64,000 nucleotides of DNA from Mucilaginibacter sp. cycad4 (GCF_034263275.1 NZ_CP139559.1:4712001-4776000); one strand, 5' to 3'; numbered from the stretch's first letter, positions 1 through 8,845 are shown. Made by a program: numbers and translations. The notes: generated by a model from the sequence alone, not told the origin.

Positions 1-100
1 CATAATATTTATGGCTAAACTTAAACTCACGAAAGGGGATTTGAAAGTACTATTCCAATTCGCTTAAGTTGACTATAGTCCCATGAAAGATCTGATTTAT

Positions 101-1330
101 CTAAGCTGTGACAACATCCATACGACGAGGACGAGAAGCCGGTTTTTTCTTCTTTTTACGGATGCGGTTAAACCACATCATAACACCCGTTACCGGGAAA
201 ATAAGCGAAACTAAAGTGATGATAAAAGCTAAGACCTGCGTGGGCCAGCCATAAATGGAGCCTGTATGAATAGGTTTAATAACGCCTCGGATACGCTGCC
301 CAAGGCTTTTATCAGCATACAAAACTGAGCCGGCAACCTTGCCGCTGTACTGATCTACATAATAAATATCAGTGGCCAGTTCAACTGAACCTTTTTTAAG
401 CACGTTGAAAGTATAAACCGCCGCCGTGTCCCGCGGATAACGGATAGTGTAATTTTCGACATCGGTTATTTTATCACCCAACGCGCTAACAGCCGTTTCG
501 GGTGATATAGCGGTACCCGCTGGTTGATAAACCGAAAGCGGGGCTTTGATATCTTCTTTGCCAACAACTTTTGAGTTGGTAAGGAAAAACAAGGTATTAT
601 TTGCCCACTTAAAAGTCATAACCAGGCCCGAAGCACAAATAATGATCAAAAATATAGAAGTATAAAAGCCGGTAACGATATGCAGGTCGTGCGTGAGACG
701 TTTACCGCTGCCATCCCATTTTATTTTAAGCCGCTGCTTCATAATTGCCTTGGTTTTAGGCCACCAAAGTATCACACCTGTAATCAGTATCCCCAGGAAA
801 AACAGCGTTGAAATACTGATTACCCAATCGCCTACACTATTTTTCCCGCCTAACAGATAACGATGAAACATTTCTACCGAATAAAGGAATGTTTGCCTGC
901 GGTTAAACTGATCAACTATTTGACCGGTATATGGGTTTACAAAAGCTGTAAGGTTTGAGCGTTCGGTATCTTTTGCTTTGGCATCTTTTTTTCCATGAGC
1001 TCCGGCATGCTTTTCTGCTTTTGAGGCGCCAACCGGTTTCTTATCTCTCATTTCGGGTACAATAAGCCCCACTTCAACCGAACGTTCCGGATCATCATAA
1101 ACCATAACCGTCGCCAGCTTTGATTTAGGGATCTGTTTTAACACACCTGCCGTTAAAGTAGCCAGCGGCAACCTTTTATTCTGCGGTTTTACAAAATACC
1201 GCTGCGGATGCAACGACTGTTGAATTTCTTTTTCAAAAACCAGCATTGTGCCCGTTAAACACGAACAGAAAATAATCACCCCGGCTGCCAGGCTCAAATA
1301 AAGGTGTATGGTGCGGAAAAATACTTTCAT
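101..1330 (-). CDS. PepSY-associated transmembrane protein (putative iron-uptake reductase)
   Basis: A 409-residue inner-membrane protein. An N-terminal hydrophobic helix (about residues 8-32) is followed by a periplasmic part with a Lys/His-rich insertion near residues 100-120. Further membrane segments lie around 168-190, 215-238 and 362-385, and the C-terminal tail is basic. This is the layout of the PepSY_TM family, whose genes commonly sit beside siderophore TonB receptors; some members are thought to help reduce ferric siderophores. Here it follows the receptor gene on the same strand with 57 bases between them, so a role in iron release after uptake is inferred. The hairpin in the spacer suggests it is expressed below the level of the receptor. 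The enzymatic role is not shown by the sequence. Confidence 0.85.
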   Translation of the reverse strand: MKVFFRTIHLYLSLAAGVIIFCSCLTGTMLVFEKEIQQSLHPQRYFVKPQNKRLPLATLTAGVLKQIPKSKLATVMVYDDPERSVEVGLIVPEMRDKKPVGASKAEKHAGAHGKKDAKAKDTERSNLTAFVNPYTGQIVDQFNRRQTFLYSVEMFHRYLLGGKNSVGDWVISISTLFFLGILITGVILWWPKTKAIMKQRLKIKWDGSGKRLTHDLHIVTGFYTSIFLIIICASGLVMTFKWANNTLFFLTNSKVVGKEDIKAPLSVYQPAGTAISPETAVSALGDKITDVENYTIRYPRDTAAVYTFNVLKKGSVELATDIYYVDQYSGKVAGSVLYADKSLGQRIRGVIKPIHTGSIYGWPTQVLAFIITLVSLIFPVTGVMMWFNRIRKKKKKPASRPRRMDVVTA

Positions 1331-1344
1331 CGGTTGTTATAAGC

Positions 1345-1374
1345 ATAAAAACCGGGCATGTAAACATGCCCGGT
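1345..1374 (-). terminator. Rho-independent-type hairpin between receptor and PepSY genes
   Basis: A perfect 10-bp stem (arms 1351-1360 and 1365-1374, arm ACCGGGCATG) with a 4-base loop is followed on the minus strand by a run of T (1347-1350). It lies just after the receptor stop codon and before the PepSY start, so it probably attenuates read-through from the receptor transcript into the PepSY gene. Confidence 0.75.
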
Positions 1375-1387
1375 TAGTTTTAATTAT

Positions 1388-3844
1388 TTAAAATTTATAA
1401 CTCAACGTAGTTAAGAACTGCCTTGGCGGTATGGGGTTGATGCTATAGTTTTCGTGCACATTGTAATTAAGCACATTGCCAATATTAGAGATCTTACCAA
1501 TGATAGAAATCTTTTTATAAGTATAACCTACCGAAGCATCAACCGTTGTAAAGCCCGGCACATTAACTAACCTTGATATAGTTTGTGTTTGACCTACAGT
1601 ATTGGCATTGCCCGCAACACGATCGCCCAGGTAATAAACGGATGCACCTACTTTAAACCCTTTTAAATTGCCGTTGTAAAAAGTATAAAATACGCTGGTG
1701 TTAGCCGTATGCTTTGGTGTGTTCAATAATGGCTGCCCTGCTATATTACTGCCAACTGCAGTTCCTGTTTTAGTGTATTTGGCATTGGTGTAGCTATAGC
1801 CTGCCAATACATCCAGACCTTTTCCTGGATGACCTGCGATATCAAGCTCCACACCATCACTCCTTGTTTCACCGCTTAGCACTTTGATATTAGTATTGAT
1901 ATTTGGCGTAACACCATCGGCCTGGAATGGTGCAGTTTGGGCCAGATTATTATTTTTAATGCGGTAGGCAGTTACGTTTACCGACAGGTTGCCGTTCAGG
2001 AAATCATTTTTAACGCCAGCTTCGTATTGGTCAATCATTGAGGGATCAAGCGGGTTGTTATTGATATCGGTACCTGTATTCGTTACAAAAGAATTGGAGT
2101 AGCTTGCGAACAAGGCTGTGTTAGCTATTGGTTTATAAACTATACCTACCCTTGGCGAAAAAGCTTTATCCTCTTTACCTTTTGCCTTATCGGCAGATGA
2201 ACCATAATTTGTAACTGACGTTGGTGAAGCGTATTGGTATGACCAACGTACACCGGCCAATACTTTCACTTTTTCAGACACGCTGATCAAATCGTTAAAA
2301 TATGTTCCGAAACGGTTGGTTGGCGTTAAAATACTGTAAAGTGGATTCATTGTAGGCTTATCGGTCCGCAGCGTATATTTACTTAAATCAAAAATATTGA
2401 TCTTGTCATATACTACAGATTGAAAAGTGTTGTTTTGATCAAGGTAGCTTGAAACTCCTTTTACAGTAGCAACATAGGTATACGCCGTGTTCCTGTACCA
2501 ATCGGCATCCACACCAGCCAATATATTATGCTTTATGGTACCTGTATTAAACTGACCGGTAATATTGAACTGCCCTGTGTAATAATCCTCAAGTGTTTTG
2601 GCCCTGTTTAGCGTACGGCCCCAGTCTCCATTGGCATCTGGTAATACCCGCTCGGTTGTTTGGTATGAGCGGTTAAAGTGTTGGTATGAAACCCCGCCGC
2701 TTAACTTCCAAAGACTATTGAGCTGATGGTTAATGGTTGCTGTAGCCGTAGTTTGCTTAGTGTTTCCGGTTGACCAAGATGCACCAAGATACCTATTGCG
2801 TGGAACTTTGGCAATAACGTTATTGATCTGCCCGGTTCCAAAATCGGGAGTGAAGTCGTAATTCAGATAATCACCTTCAACAATTAAGGTTGTTTTATCA
2901 CTTATTTTGTACAGGAAGGAAGGATTGATATACTCCTTTTCTGATTTTACATTATCACGAAAGCTTTTGGCATTTTCATAGGTACCATTTACGCGATAAG
3001 CTAATTTGGAAGATATAGGGCCGTAAACATCAAACGAAGGGCGGTAAAGATCATAGCTGCCATAGGTCATGGATACCTGGCCACCCTGTTCAAATAAAGG
3101 TTTTTTGGTTACCATGTTCAGGATGCCACCGGGTGCAACGTTCCCGTATAATAACGCGGCGCTGCCTTTTAATATTTCTACACGCTCCAATGAGCTAATC
3201 TCGGGCACAACACCCGAGTTTACCCTAAAGCCATTTTTAAATATATTGTTACTTCCAAAATTATAACCGCGGGCACCAAATGTTTCCTGGGTATTGCCCC
3301 TGCCGCTGTACAGGTATACGCCGTTCACGTTTTTGATAACATCACTTAAACGCAATGATTGCTGCTGATCAAGCACATCGCGGCCTATTACGGTAACGCT
3401 TTGCGGCAGGTCCATTGGCGATACGTTCATTTTGCCGATGCTTAACTTTTTACGATTAATGGTTTTTGTAGAAGAAACTACAACCTCATCTAACTGGGCC
3501 GAGCTTTCATTAAGTTTAAAGGATACTGTAGTTGTTTTATTTGCATAAACCGTTACGGTTTGTGCCTCCGTTTTTGTGCCAACGTATGAAGTAACCAGGG
3601 TGTAGGTACCCGGCTTAACATTATTGAAAGCGAATGATCCGTTATCCGTTGTGATAGTGCTTTTGTTTAATCCTTTAATAGCAACATTTACAAACGAAGC
3701 CGGTTTATCATCGCTGGTTTTAACAACACCGGTTATTTTGCCGTTATTGCCTTCCTCATCAGCTTTCAGGATCAGGATATTTGAAAACAGAAATAAAATT
3801 AAAAAAGTGATTATGCGCAGAGAAGAGTAAAGGTCGTTTGCCAT
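1388..3844 (-). CDS. TonB-dependent siderophore receptor
   Basis: An 818-residue outer-membrane receptor. It has a signal peptide (about residues 1-29), a carboxypeptidase-regulatory-like beta domain (about 35-115), a TonB plug with the typical VERVEILKGSAALLYG segment, and a 22-strand-type barrel ending in the aromatic C-terminus SYKF. The family imports ferric siderophores across the outer membrane using TonB energy. The open frame extends to an ATG at 3901, but that codon lies in the -33 box of a good promoter, so the ATG at 3844 is chosen. An inverted repeat resembling a Fur box lies between the promoter and this start, so iron repression is likely. The PepSY gene follows on the same strand. 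The ligand cannot be told from sequence. Confidence 0.93.
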   Translation of the reverse strand: MANDLYSSLRIITFLILFLFSNILILKADEEGNNGKITGVVKTSDDKPASFVNVAIKGLNKSTITTDNGSFAFNNVKPGTYTLVTSYVGTKTEAQTVTVYANKTTTVSFKLNESSAQLDEVVVSSTKTINRKKLSIGKMNVSPMDLPQSVTVIGRDVLDQQQSLRLSDVIKNVNGVYLYSGRGNTQETFGARGYNFGSNNIFKNGFRVNSGVVPEISSLERVEILKGSAALLYGNVAPGGILNMVTKKPLFEQGGQVSMTYGSYDLYRPSFDVYGPISSKLAYRVNGTYENAKSFRDNVKSEKEYINPSFLYKISDKTTLIVEGDYLNYDFTPDFGTGQINNVIAKVPRNRYLGASWSTGNTKQTTATATINHQLNSLWKLSGGVSYQHFNRSYQTTERVLPDANGDWGRTLNRAKTLEDYYTGQFNITGQFNTGTIKHNILAGVDADWYRNTAYTYVATVKGVSSYLDQNNTFQSVVYDKINIFDLSKYTLRTDKPTMNPLYSILTPTNRFGTYFNDLISVSEKVKVLAGVRWSYQYASPTSVTNYGSSADKAKGKEDKAFSPRVGIVYKPIANTALFASYSNSFVTNTGTDINNNPLDPSMIDQYEAGVKNDFLNGNLSVNVTAYRIKNNNLAQTAPFQADGVTPNINTNIKVLSGETRSDGVELDIAGHPGKGLDVLAGYSYTNAKYTKTGTAVGSNIAGQPLLNTPKHTANTSVFYTFYNGNLKGFKVGASVYYLGDRVAGNANTVGQTQTISRLVNVPGFTTVDASVGYTYKKISIIGKISNIGNVLNYNVHENYSINPIPPRQFLTTLSYKF

Positions 3845-3849
3845 TCTAT

Positions 3850-3864
3850 TTAGATTAAGTCTAA
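3850..3864 (-). promoter_or_regulatory. Fur-like operator
   Basis: Inverted repeat TTAGA-N5-TCTAA, five bases upstream of the receptor start codon and directly downstream of the -7 box. Its shape matches Fur-box-like iron operators known from Bacteroidota and other bacteria. The position, over the first transcribed bases, fits repression of a siderophore receptor when iron is plentiful. The regulator itself is inferred. Confidence 0.65.
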
Positions 3865-3871
3865 TTAAGCG

Positions 3872-3902
3872 CAAAAGTAAAAAAAGAACTTCTTTTTGCA
3901 AC
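3872..3902 (-). promoter_or_regulatory. Bacteroidota-type promoter of the siderophore receptor
   Basis: Read on the minus strand there is GTTG (3902-3899), a 19-base spacer, and TACTTTTG (3879-3872). This matches the Bacteroidota housekeeping consensus TTG-N19-TAnnTTTG. Transcription would start about 3866-3868, which rules out the upstream in-frame ATG at 3901. Confidence 0.75.
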
Positions 3903-3940
3903 TTTTATTTATAATTAGTTTAAATAAGATGTAATACAAA

Positions 3941-3971
3941 AAGGCCGCACATCCAAATGTTGTGCGGCCTT
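3941..3971. terminator. Bidirectional hairpin terminator
   Basis: Arms AAGGCCGCACA (3941-3951) and TGTGCGGCCTT (3961-3971) pair perfectly and are flanked by A-runs and T-runs, so the hairpin can work on both strands. It ends the small lipoprotein transcript just before the receptor promoter. Confidence 0.8.
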
Positions 3972-3993
3972 TTATTAAAGGAAAGAAATCGAA

Positions 3994-4419
3994 CTAATTA
4001 AGAACTATTTGAATAGGACCGGATAATTTATTAATATGACAATTACATCCACCTGAAATTTTAAACGCTATGGTTTGGGTAACACCTGTTTCCACATTAG
4101 TTACAGTGAGTTCAACATCGTCGCCCTCAGTTGAAAACTCGCTTTTATTATTATCAGTAGCTATAGTATATAAATGGGGCCCTACAGTTGGTGAAGGTGG
4201 TCCGCCGTTTCTTTTGGCAATTATTGCCAGATGGGTACGCAAGTTTATAGCTGTTATATCTTTTCCAAATGCCATCTGCCCATCCTCATTAACAAAATTC
4301 ACAGTTAGTGAAGCAAAATCAGCAGTGCAGGCCCGGCTGGGGCAACCTGTTTGCTGCCCGTGCTTTTTACAGCTAAAAAAAGCTGCAGCTAACAGGAACA
4401 GAAAAATATATTTATGCAT
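3994..4419 (-). CDS. Small putative lipoprotein
   Basis: A 141-residue protein starting MHKYIFLFLL, with a lipobox ending in Cys17 (AFFSC) followed by Lys-Lys, as in Bacteroidota lipoproteins. The frame is open to an ATG at 4452, but the signal peptide begins at 4419. The mature part has about 120 residues with four further cysteines (two near the N-terminus, and CNC near 129-131) and a predicted beta-rich character. No family is recognised. It lies between the S15-type hydrolase gene and the receptor, each separated by a hairpin, so it is probably its own transcription unit. Confidence 0.7.
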   Translation of the reverse strand: MHKYIFLFLLAAAFFSCKKHGQQTGCPSRACTADFASLTVNFVNEDGQMAFGKDITAINLRTHLAIIAKRNGGPPSPTVGPHLYTIATDNNKSEFSTEGDDVELTVTNVETGVTQTIAFKISGGCNCHINKLSGPIQIVLN

Positions 4420-4458
4420 GGTAACAGGTTTAATTAATAACCAGTACGTCAATCCTCT

Positions 4459-4497
4459 ATAAAACGCAACAGCCCCATGTAATTACATGAGGCCGTT
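4459..4497 (-). terminator. Hairpin terminator after the CocE-type hydrolase
   Basis: A 12-bp stem with two wobble pairs (arms 4468-4479 and 4486-4497, core CATGTAATTACATG) starts about 20 bases after the hydrolase stop. On the minus strand it is followed by TTTT (4464-4461). Confidence 0.65.
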
Positions 4498-4518
4498 ACG
4501 TTTATATAACAAAATCTG

Positions 4519-6390
4519 TTATTCAACAACCCTAACCTTTAAATAACTTGGATTAGCCTTTGAGGTATAAACCTTATGCGTGGCTTTTTTAAAGTCGGTA
4601 TCTTTAGCTTTCATAATATCCTGAAACTGCTGGGTGTTCCTGTCAATAAGCGGGAACCAGGTACTTTGCACCTGCACCATCATACGGTGCCCTTTTTTGA
4701 AGGTGTGCAATATATCCTGTAATTCAAAATTTACCGGGGTTACTTTGCCGGGCACAAAAGGCTCGGGCTTGTCAAAACCATTACGAAACTTGCCGCGCAT
4801 GGCCTCGCTGCGCACCATTTGCTGATAGCCGCTCAGGTAAACATCCTTACCTGCCCATTTGGTGTTTTTTGTAGAATCGGGATAAACATCAATCACTTTA
4901 ACTACCCAATCAGCATCGGTGCCGGTAGTTGATACTTTAAGGTTAGCCCAGATATTACCCGCAATGGTTACATCATTATCTAAAACATCCGTTTCATAAG
5001 TAAGCACATCCGGGCGCTGCGATGCAAACCGCTGATCGGCAGTCATGTATTCGCGTTTCATGTCCATATCAATGCTGTTGATGAATGGTACCGGCTTGTT
5101 AGGGTCAGATATAAATTCATCAAAAGTATTGGCAATAGCTGCAGGAGCAGTGAAAGATAACTTACCTCCTGGCAGCAGGTACAGTTTTTTTTCTGCCGAT
5201 TCTTTCGGAGGCCAGGTATTATAGGTTTTCCATTGATTAACGCCGGTTTCGAAGGTTGACACCGGCTTCAGGTCAAAATCAGCAGCACCTTTTAAATAGT
5301 GACTAAAGAAAGCAAACTCGATTTTTTCGCGATAGAACGGGCCGGTGGGGCCACCGAAACCAACATCGCCCAGGTGATCGCCATCACCGCGTGCCCAGCC
5401 GCCGTGTACCCACGGCCCCATAGTAAAATAAACCGGGGTTTTAGGGTTTTCTTTTACCAGGGTTTTATAGGTATTGATTGCACCATAAAGATCCTCAGCA
5501 TCGTACCAGCCGCCGGTTACCAGTACTGCTGTTTTTATATCATGAAGATGATAAAGCACATTACGATCTTTCCAATGCTGGTCATAATTAGGGTGATCAA
5601 GCATTTCGTTCCAAAGGCGAATGGTATCTTTATAATATTTAGTGTTTGAATTTTTAACCGAGCCCATTTTCAGGAAAAAGTCATACCCATCCTCCGTACC
5701 GGCATCAAACCTTGCACCGCGGCGTTGAGTTGGTTTATCATCCTGCCTATTGGTAAAGCCGGGATAAAAACCAAAGTTGGCAACCAGCATAAACGCGCCG
5801 TTATGAAAAGCATCGTCACGATACAGATCGGCAATCGGGGCCTGAGGCGATGCAGCTACCAAGGCCGGGTGACGGCTTAGCAAAGCAGTAGTAGTATAAA
5901 AGCCGGGATATGAAATACCCCATACCCCTACCTTACCATTGTTGTTAGGGATATTTTTCAGCAGCCAATCGATGGTATCATAAGTATCGGTGCCCTCGTC
6001 AACATCCTTATTGGTTTTATGATCTTCTTTTTCGGGGGTCATTTCCTCGTAAAGGCCTTCACTCATCCAGCGGCCGCGTACATCCTGGTAAACAAAAATG
6101 TAACCGTCATGCGTAAATAACGACGATGGGCCAAGGCTGCCTTTATACAGTTCGGTGCCATACGGTGCCACGCTGTAGGGAGTCCGGTCCATCATGAAAG
6201 GATATTTTTTAGATTGATCCTTTGGCACATATACCGAGGTAAAAAGCTTTTTACCATCCCGCATCGGGACCTGATATTCATATTTCTGGTAATTGGCTTT
6301 GATGTAATCAGCATCGGGCGCTTTAGGTTGCGCATAAAGGCCTGATGCCGAAAGCAAAAGGCAGAAAGCGAAAAGTAAATTTTTCTTCAT
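4519..6390 (-). CDS. Secreted CocE/NonD family (S15-type) serine hydrolase
   Basis: A 623-residue alpha/beta hydrolase with an N-terminal signal peptide cleaved near residue 20 (SGLYA-QP). The nucleophile elbow GISYPG places the catalytic serine at residue 160. A GGWYDAED segment carries the likely acid and GPWVHGGW the likely histidine. The C-terminal jelly-roll typical of X-Pro dipeptidyl-peptidase/cocaine-esterase relatives follows. The family cleaves peptides, acyl esters or beta-lactam amides; the substrate cannot be read from sequence. It is likely periplasmic or exported and has its own promoter and terminator. Confidence 0.9.
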   Translation of the reverse strand: MKKNLLFAFCLLLSASGLYAQPKAPDADYIKANYQKYEYQVPMRDGKKLFTSVYVPKDQSKKYPFMMDRTPYSVAPYGTELYKGSLGPSSLFTHDGYIFVYQDVRGRWMSEGLYEEMTPEKEDHKTNKDVDEGTDTYDTIDWLLKNIPNNNGKVGVWGISYPGFYTTTALLSRHPALVAASPQAPIADLYRDDAFHNGAFMLVANFGFYPGFTNRQDDKPTQRRGARFDAGTEDGYDFFLKMGSVKNSNTKYYKDTIRLWNEMLDHPNYDQHWKDRNVLYHLHDIKTAVLVTGGWYDAEDLYGAINTYKTLVKENPKTPVYFTMGPWVHGGWARGDGDHLGDVGFGGPTGPFYREKIEFAFFSHYLKGAADFDLKPVSTFETGVNQWKTYNTWPPKESAEKKLYLLPGGKLSFTAPAAIANTFDEFISDPNKPVPFINSIDMDMKREYMTADQRFASQRPDVLTYETDVLDNDVTIAGNIWANLKVSTTGTDADWVVKVIDVYPDSTKNTKWAGKDVYLSGYQQMVRSEAMRGKFRNGFDKPEPFVPGKVTPVNFELQDILHTFKKGHRMMVQVQSTWFPLIDRNTQQFQDIMKAKDTDFKKATHKVYTSKANPSYLKVRVVE

Positions 6391-6408
6391 AAATTTTTGT
6401 CAGTCAAT

Positions 6409-6439
6409 CAAATGTAACCGAATAAAATAAAATGGGCAA
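6409..6439 (-). promoter_or_regulatory. Promoter of the CocE-type hydrolase gene
   Basis: On the minus strand: TTG (6439-6437), 20 bases, then TACATTTG (6416-6409). This fits the Bacteroidota consensus and sits 19 bases before the start codon. The rest of the 391-base divergent spacer (6391-6781) is AT-rich; no clear promoter was found for the plus-strand gene. Confidence 0.65.
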
Positions 6440-6781
6440 CTAACAATGCCGGAATTTAATTAAAGCCCCGTTTTTTGTTGCAGAATAAAGGTTTTTGTTG
6501 TAGTTAAAATTAAGTGTTAAAAACACTCTTATTAACCCCGAGAAAATTTTTATAAAATAATAATTAAAACCTGTAGGCAATCGTCCACGTTTAATGGTCT
6601 AATACCTTGAACCGATATAATGCCGTTGCGAGAACCTAAAGCGCCCGGTAACCTAAATATTTAAACCATTTTTTTAAGAGATAGTGATTATACCCTGGCT
6701 ATGCCATGGGCTGGCTTTATGCAAACCAATTATGCTAAAACAATTTATCTTTTATAAACAATTTAACAAACACACCAAATT

Positions 6782-8014
6782 ATGAGAACAAACTTTAATC
6801 AATTATTAACCAAATCCCTTACCACTTTATTAGGGGTTGCTTTACTGATTACCGCAGCCTGTAAAAAAGACCATGCGCCTGCACCTCCCGATCCAAATGG
6901 TGCTTCATCAACAAAACTGCATACCGATGCTATTGGTGTAACCGGCCCAAAGAGTGTTTGCTATGTAGAGGTTAACAATAATGATATCCGAAATGTGGGG
7001 AATTACACACTCTCAACCGGGGAACAGCTTTTTGATATCGGTATCATATTTGCAGCAAACATCAACTACAACACTACAACTCAAAAGGCCGAACTTTATT
7101 TTAATCCGCAGGTAACCAACGTACTCAACAATAAAGCTACCTATATACAAAGTTTACAGGCTAAAGGTATTAAAGTACTATTATCAATTTTAGGCAACCA
7201 CCAGGGTGCCGGCATCAGCAATTTCCCAACCCAGGCTGCAGCTAATGATTTTGCCCAGCTGCTAAGCAATGCTGTTACCACCTACGGGTTGGATGGAATC
7301 GACTTTGATGATGAATATGCCGACTACGGCACCAATGGCACCGGTCAACCTAACTCAAGCTCATTTGTTTACCTGGTTACTGCCCTGCGTAACCTGATGC
7401 CTACCAAAATAATTTCGTTTTACTTTTACGGCCCGGCGGCGTCAAGGCTAAGTTATAATGGTGTAACTGTGGGCTCAAAGGTTAACTATAGCTGGAACGC
7501 CATTTATGGCACTTATTCTGTCCCGAATGTTCCGGGACTAACCGCTGCCAACCTTGGCCCGGCCGCTATTGATATTCAAAGCACCAGTTCATCAACCGCG
7601 GCGTCGCTGGCTACTCAAACAGTAAACAACAATTACGGCATCTATCTGTCCTATAACTTACCTAATACAGATGTGCACACTTATCTTTCGAGCGTATCCA
7701 ACGCTTTATACGGTAAGCCTACAGTTTATACAGGTACAAGTGCTACAGGGGTAACTTTTTACCAGGACATCAATTACGCGGGCACAGTTACAAGCGCCAT
7801 CCCTAAAGGCACGTATACCCTTGCCCAATTGCAGGCCTACGGTTTCGTGGATAATTGGGCTTCATCGGTAAAAATCCCAACGGGCTGGACAGTAACTATG
7901 TACTCAGGCAACAACTCTACAGGCACATCCTGGATACGAACCTCAAACACAGCTAATTTTACTACATTATCGCCTAACGCTAATGACGTGGTAACTTCGG
8001 TTAAGATCCAATAA
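6782..8014 (+). CDS. Endo-H-like GH18 endoglycosidase lipoprotein with C-terminal beta/gamma-crystallin-like domain
   Basis: A 410-residue lipoprotein (lipobox Cys27, ITAACKKD). Residues about 55-310 form a GH18 domain of the Endo H/Endo F type: strand motif LLSILGNH near 133-140 and catalytic motif DGIDFDDE at 171-178, with Glu178 as the expected proton donor. Such enzymes cut between the two core GlcNAc residues of N-glycans. Residues about 315-410 (TFYQDINYAG, DNWASSVKIPTGW) resemble a beta/gamma-crystallin domain, often a calcium-binding or carbohydrate-associated module. It stands alone, with no SusCD pair next to it, and ends at a strong hairpin. A role in host or environmental glycoprotein use is inferred. 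Confidence 0.88.
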   Translation: MRTNFNQLLTKSLTTLLGVALLITAACKKDHAPAPPDPNGASSTKLHTDAIGVTGPKSVCYVEVNNNDIRNVGNYTLSTGEQLFDIGIIFAANINYNTTTQKAELYFNPQVTNVLNNKATYIQSLQAKGIKVLLSILGNHQGAGISNFPTQAAANDFAQLLSNAVTTYGLDGIDFDDEYADYGTNGTGQPNSSSFVYLVTALRNLMPTKIISFYFYGPAASRLSYNGVTVGSKVNYSWNAIYGTYSVPNVPGLTAANLGPAAIDIQSTSSSTAASLATQTVNNNYGIYLSYNLPNTDVHTYLSSVSNALYGKPTVYTGTSATGVTFYQDINYAGTVTSAIPKGTYTLAQLQAYGFVDNWASSVKIPTGWTVTMYSGNNSTGTSWIRTSNTANFTTLSPNANDVVTSVKIQ

Positions 8015-8019
8015 AATAC

Positions 8020-8052
8020 AAGGGGGCGTTTCCGATTTGGAAACACCCCCTT
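8020..8052. terminator. Hairpin terminator after the GH18 gene
   Basis: A long stem (AAGGGGGCGTTTCC against GGAAACACCCCCTT, one mismatch) closes a 5-base loop and begins six bases after the stop codon. A and T runs flank it, so it may serve both strands. Confidence 0.8.
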
Positions 8053-8085
8053 ATTAGCAATATAAACATTATTTTAAGCAACCAA

Positions 8086-8322
8086 TTATTTTCTTTGCTG
8101 CCACGGCTTTTTCCTTAGTTCAGCCGCATCGAAATTTTTACCAGAAAAGATTTTTCCTAATTCAGAGACGCCAGCAGATTTATCAGCAGGAATAAAAGGT
8201 ATGCCATTTATCCCGAAGTCCACCTCTTTTGGTTCAGAGATTTAAAAATCAAAATATTCAGCCAAGGCTTTCAAAATCTTTAAAGTTTCAGGCTTCTTAT
8301 ATCTTATGATTGCTTTCGACAT
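8086..8322 (-). pseudogene. Broken small antitoxin-like gene
   Basis: Starting at ATG 8322, 26 codons (MSKAIIRYKKPETLKILKAL and onward) run into an in-frame TAA at 8244-8242. The same frame continues for about 45 more sensible codons (SELGKIFSGKNFDAAELRKK). Near 8104 a one-base insertion appears to push the frame off: removing it gives WQQRK and a stop at 8088-8086. The restored product would be about 77 residues, resembling small Bacteroidota antitoxin-like proteins that have a basic N-terminus and an LRKKAWQ-type tail. No toxin gene is recognisable beside it. Two lesions make it a pseudogene; the family assignment is tentative. Confidence 0.55.
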
Positions 8323-8384
8323 CGCTCTGTTTTTAAATAAAGTTAAAGCTTTTAAGTGACACAGCAATCAACACTATTCCAAAC

Positions 8385-8816
8385 CTATCCGCACTCCATC
8401 AAATAATAATCTCCAAGCTCGTCATCACCCTTACCTATAACTTGCCAATCCATTGCCTTGTAAAAAGCAAATGCAAACTCATTTTTTACAAGGCATTTTA
8501 ATTTGAGGGGCTTAGGGTAATTTGTGATAGCAGTAGCAAGTAACGCTTTTCCTATCCCTTTAGCGCGGTAAACGGCATCAACATATAGGTGATGTATAAA
8601 TGAATCTTGAGTCCAAATTGCAATAAAGCCTGATATTTCCTCTCCAAATGTCGCTACCCATACCTCTTCATCCTGCGTGTGAATGTCAAAATCAGCGATA
8701 TGAAACTGTTCAGTATCACACCAATAAAATGCTTGTATCCGGCTAAGAAGATAGATTTCCCGAAGCCGTTTCCGGTCGGTTTCATTAAATGGGCGGATAG
8801 TTATATTAGTTTTCAA
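8385..8816 (-). CDS. GNAT family N-acetyltransferase
   Basis: A 143-residue protein with the full GNAT fold. The acetyl-CoA-binding motif YRAKGIGKALLATA (about 102-115) is followed by the C-terminal beta strand with FAFYKAMDWQVIG. The family moves an acetyl group from acetyl-CoA to an amine; the substrate is not predictable. It is a single gene on the minus strand, downstream of pgk but separated from it by a strong hairpin. Confidence 0.85.
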   Translation of the reverse strand: MKTNITIRPFNETDRKRLREIYLLSRIQAFYWCDTEQFHIADFDIHTQDEEVWVATFGEEISGFIAIWTQDSFIHHLYVDAVYRAKGIGKALLATAITNYPKPLKLKCLVKNEFAFAFYKAMDWQVIGKGDDELGDYYLMECG

Positions 8817-8845
8817 ATAAATTATATTAAATATCAGCTTAACGC

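Noticed and set aside
11..67. Short open frame at the left edge reading MAKLKLTKGDLKVLFQFA
   Set aside because: Only 18 codons, no recognisable family, and its upstream part may be outside the window; not enough support for a gene.
3845..3901. Upstream ATG giving a 19-residue longer siderophore receptor
   Set aside because: The ATG lies in the -33 box of the promoter, and the signal peptide begins at the downstream Met (3844).
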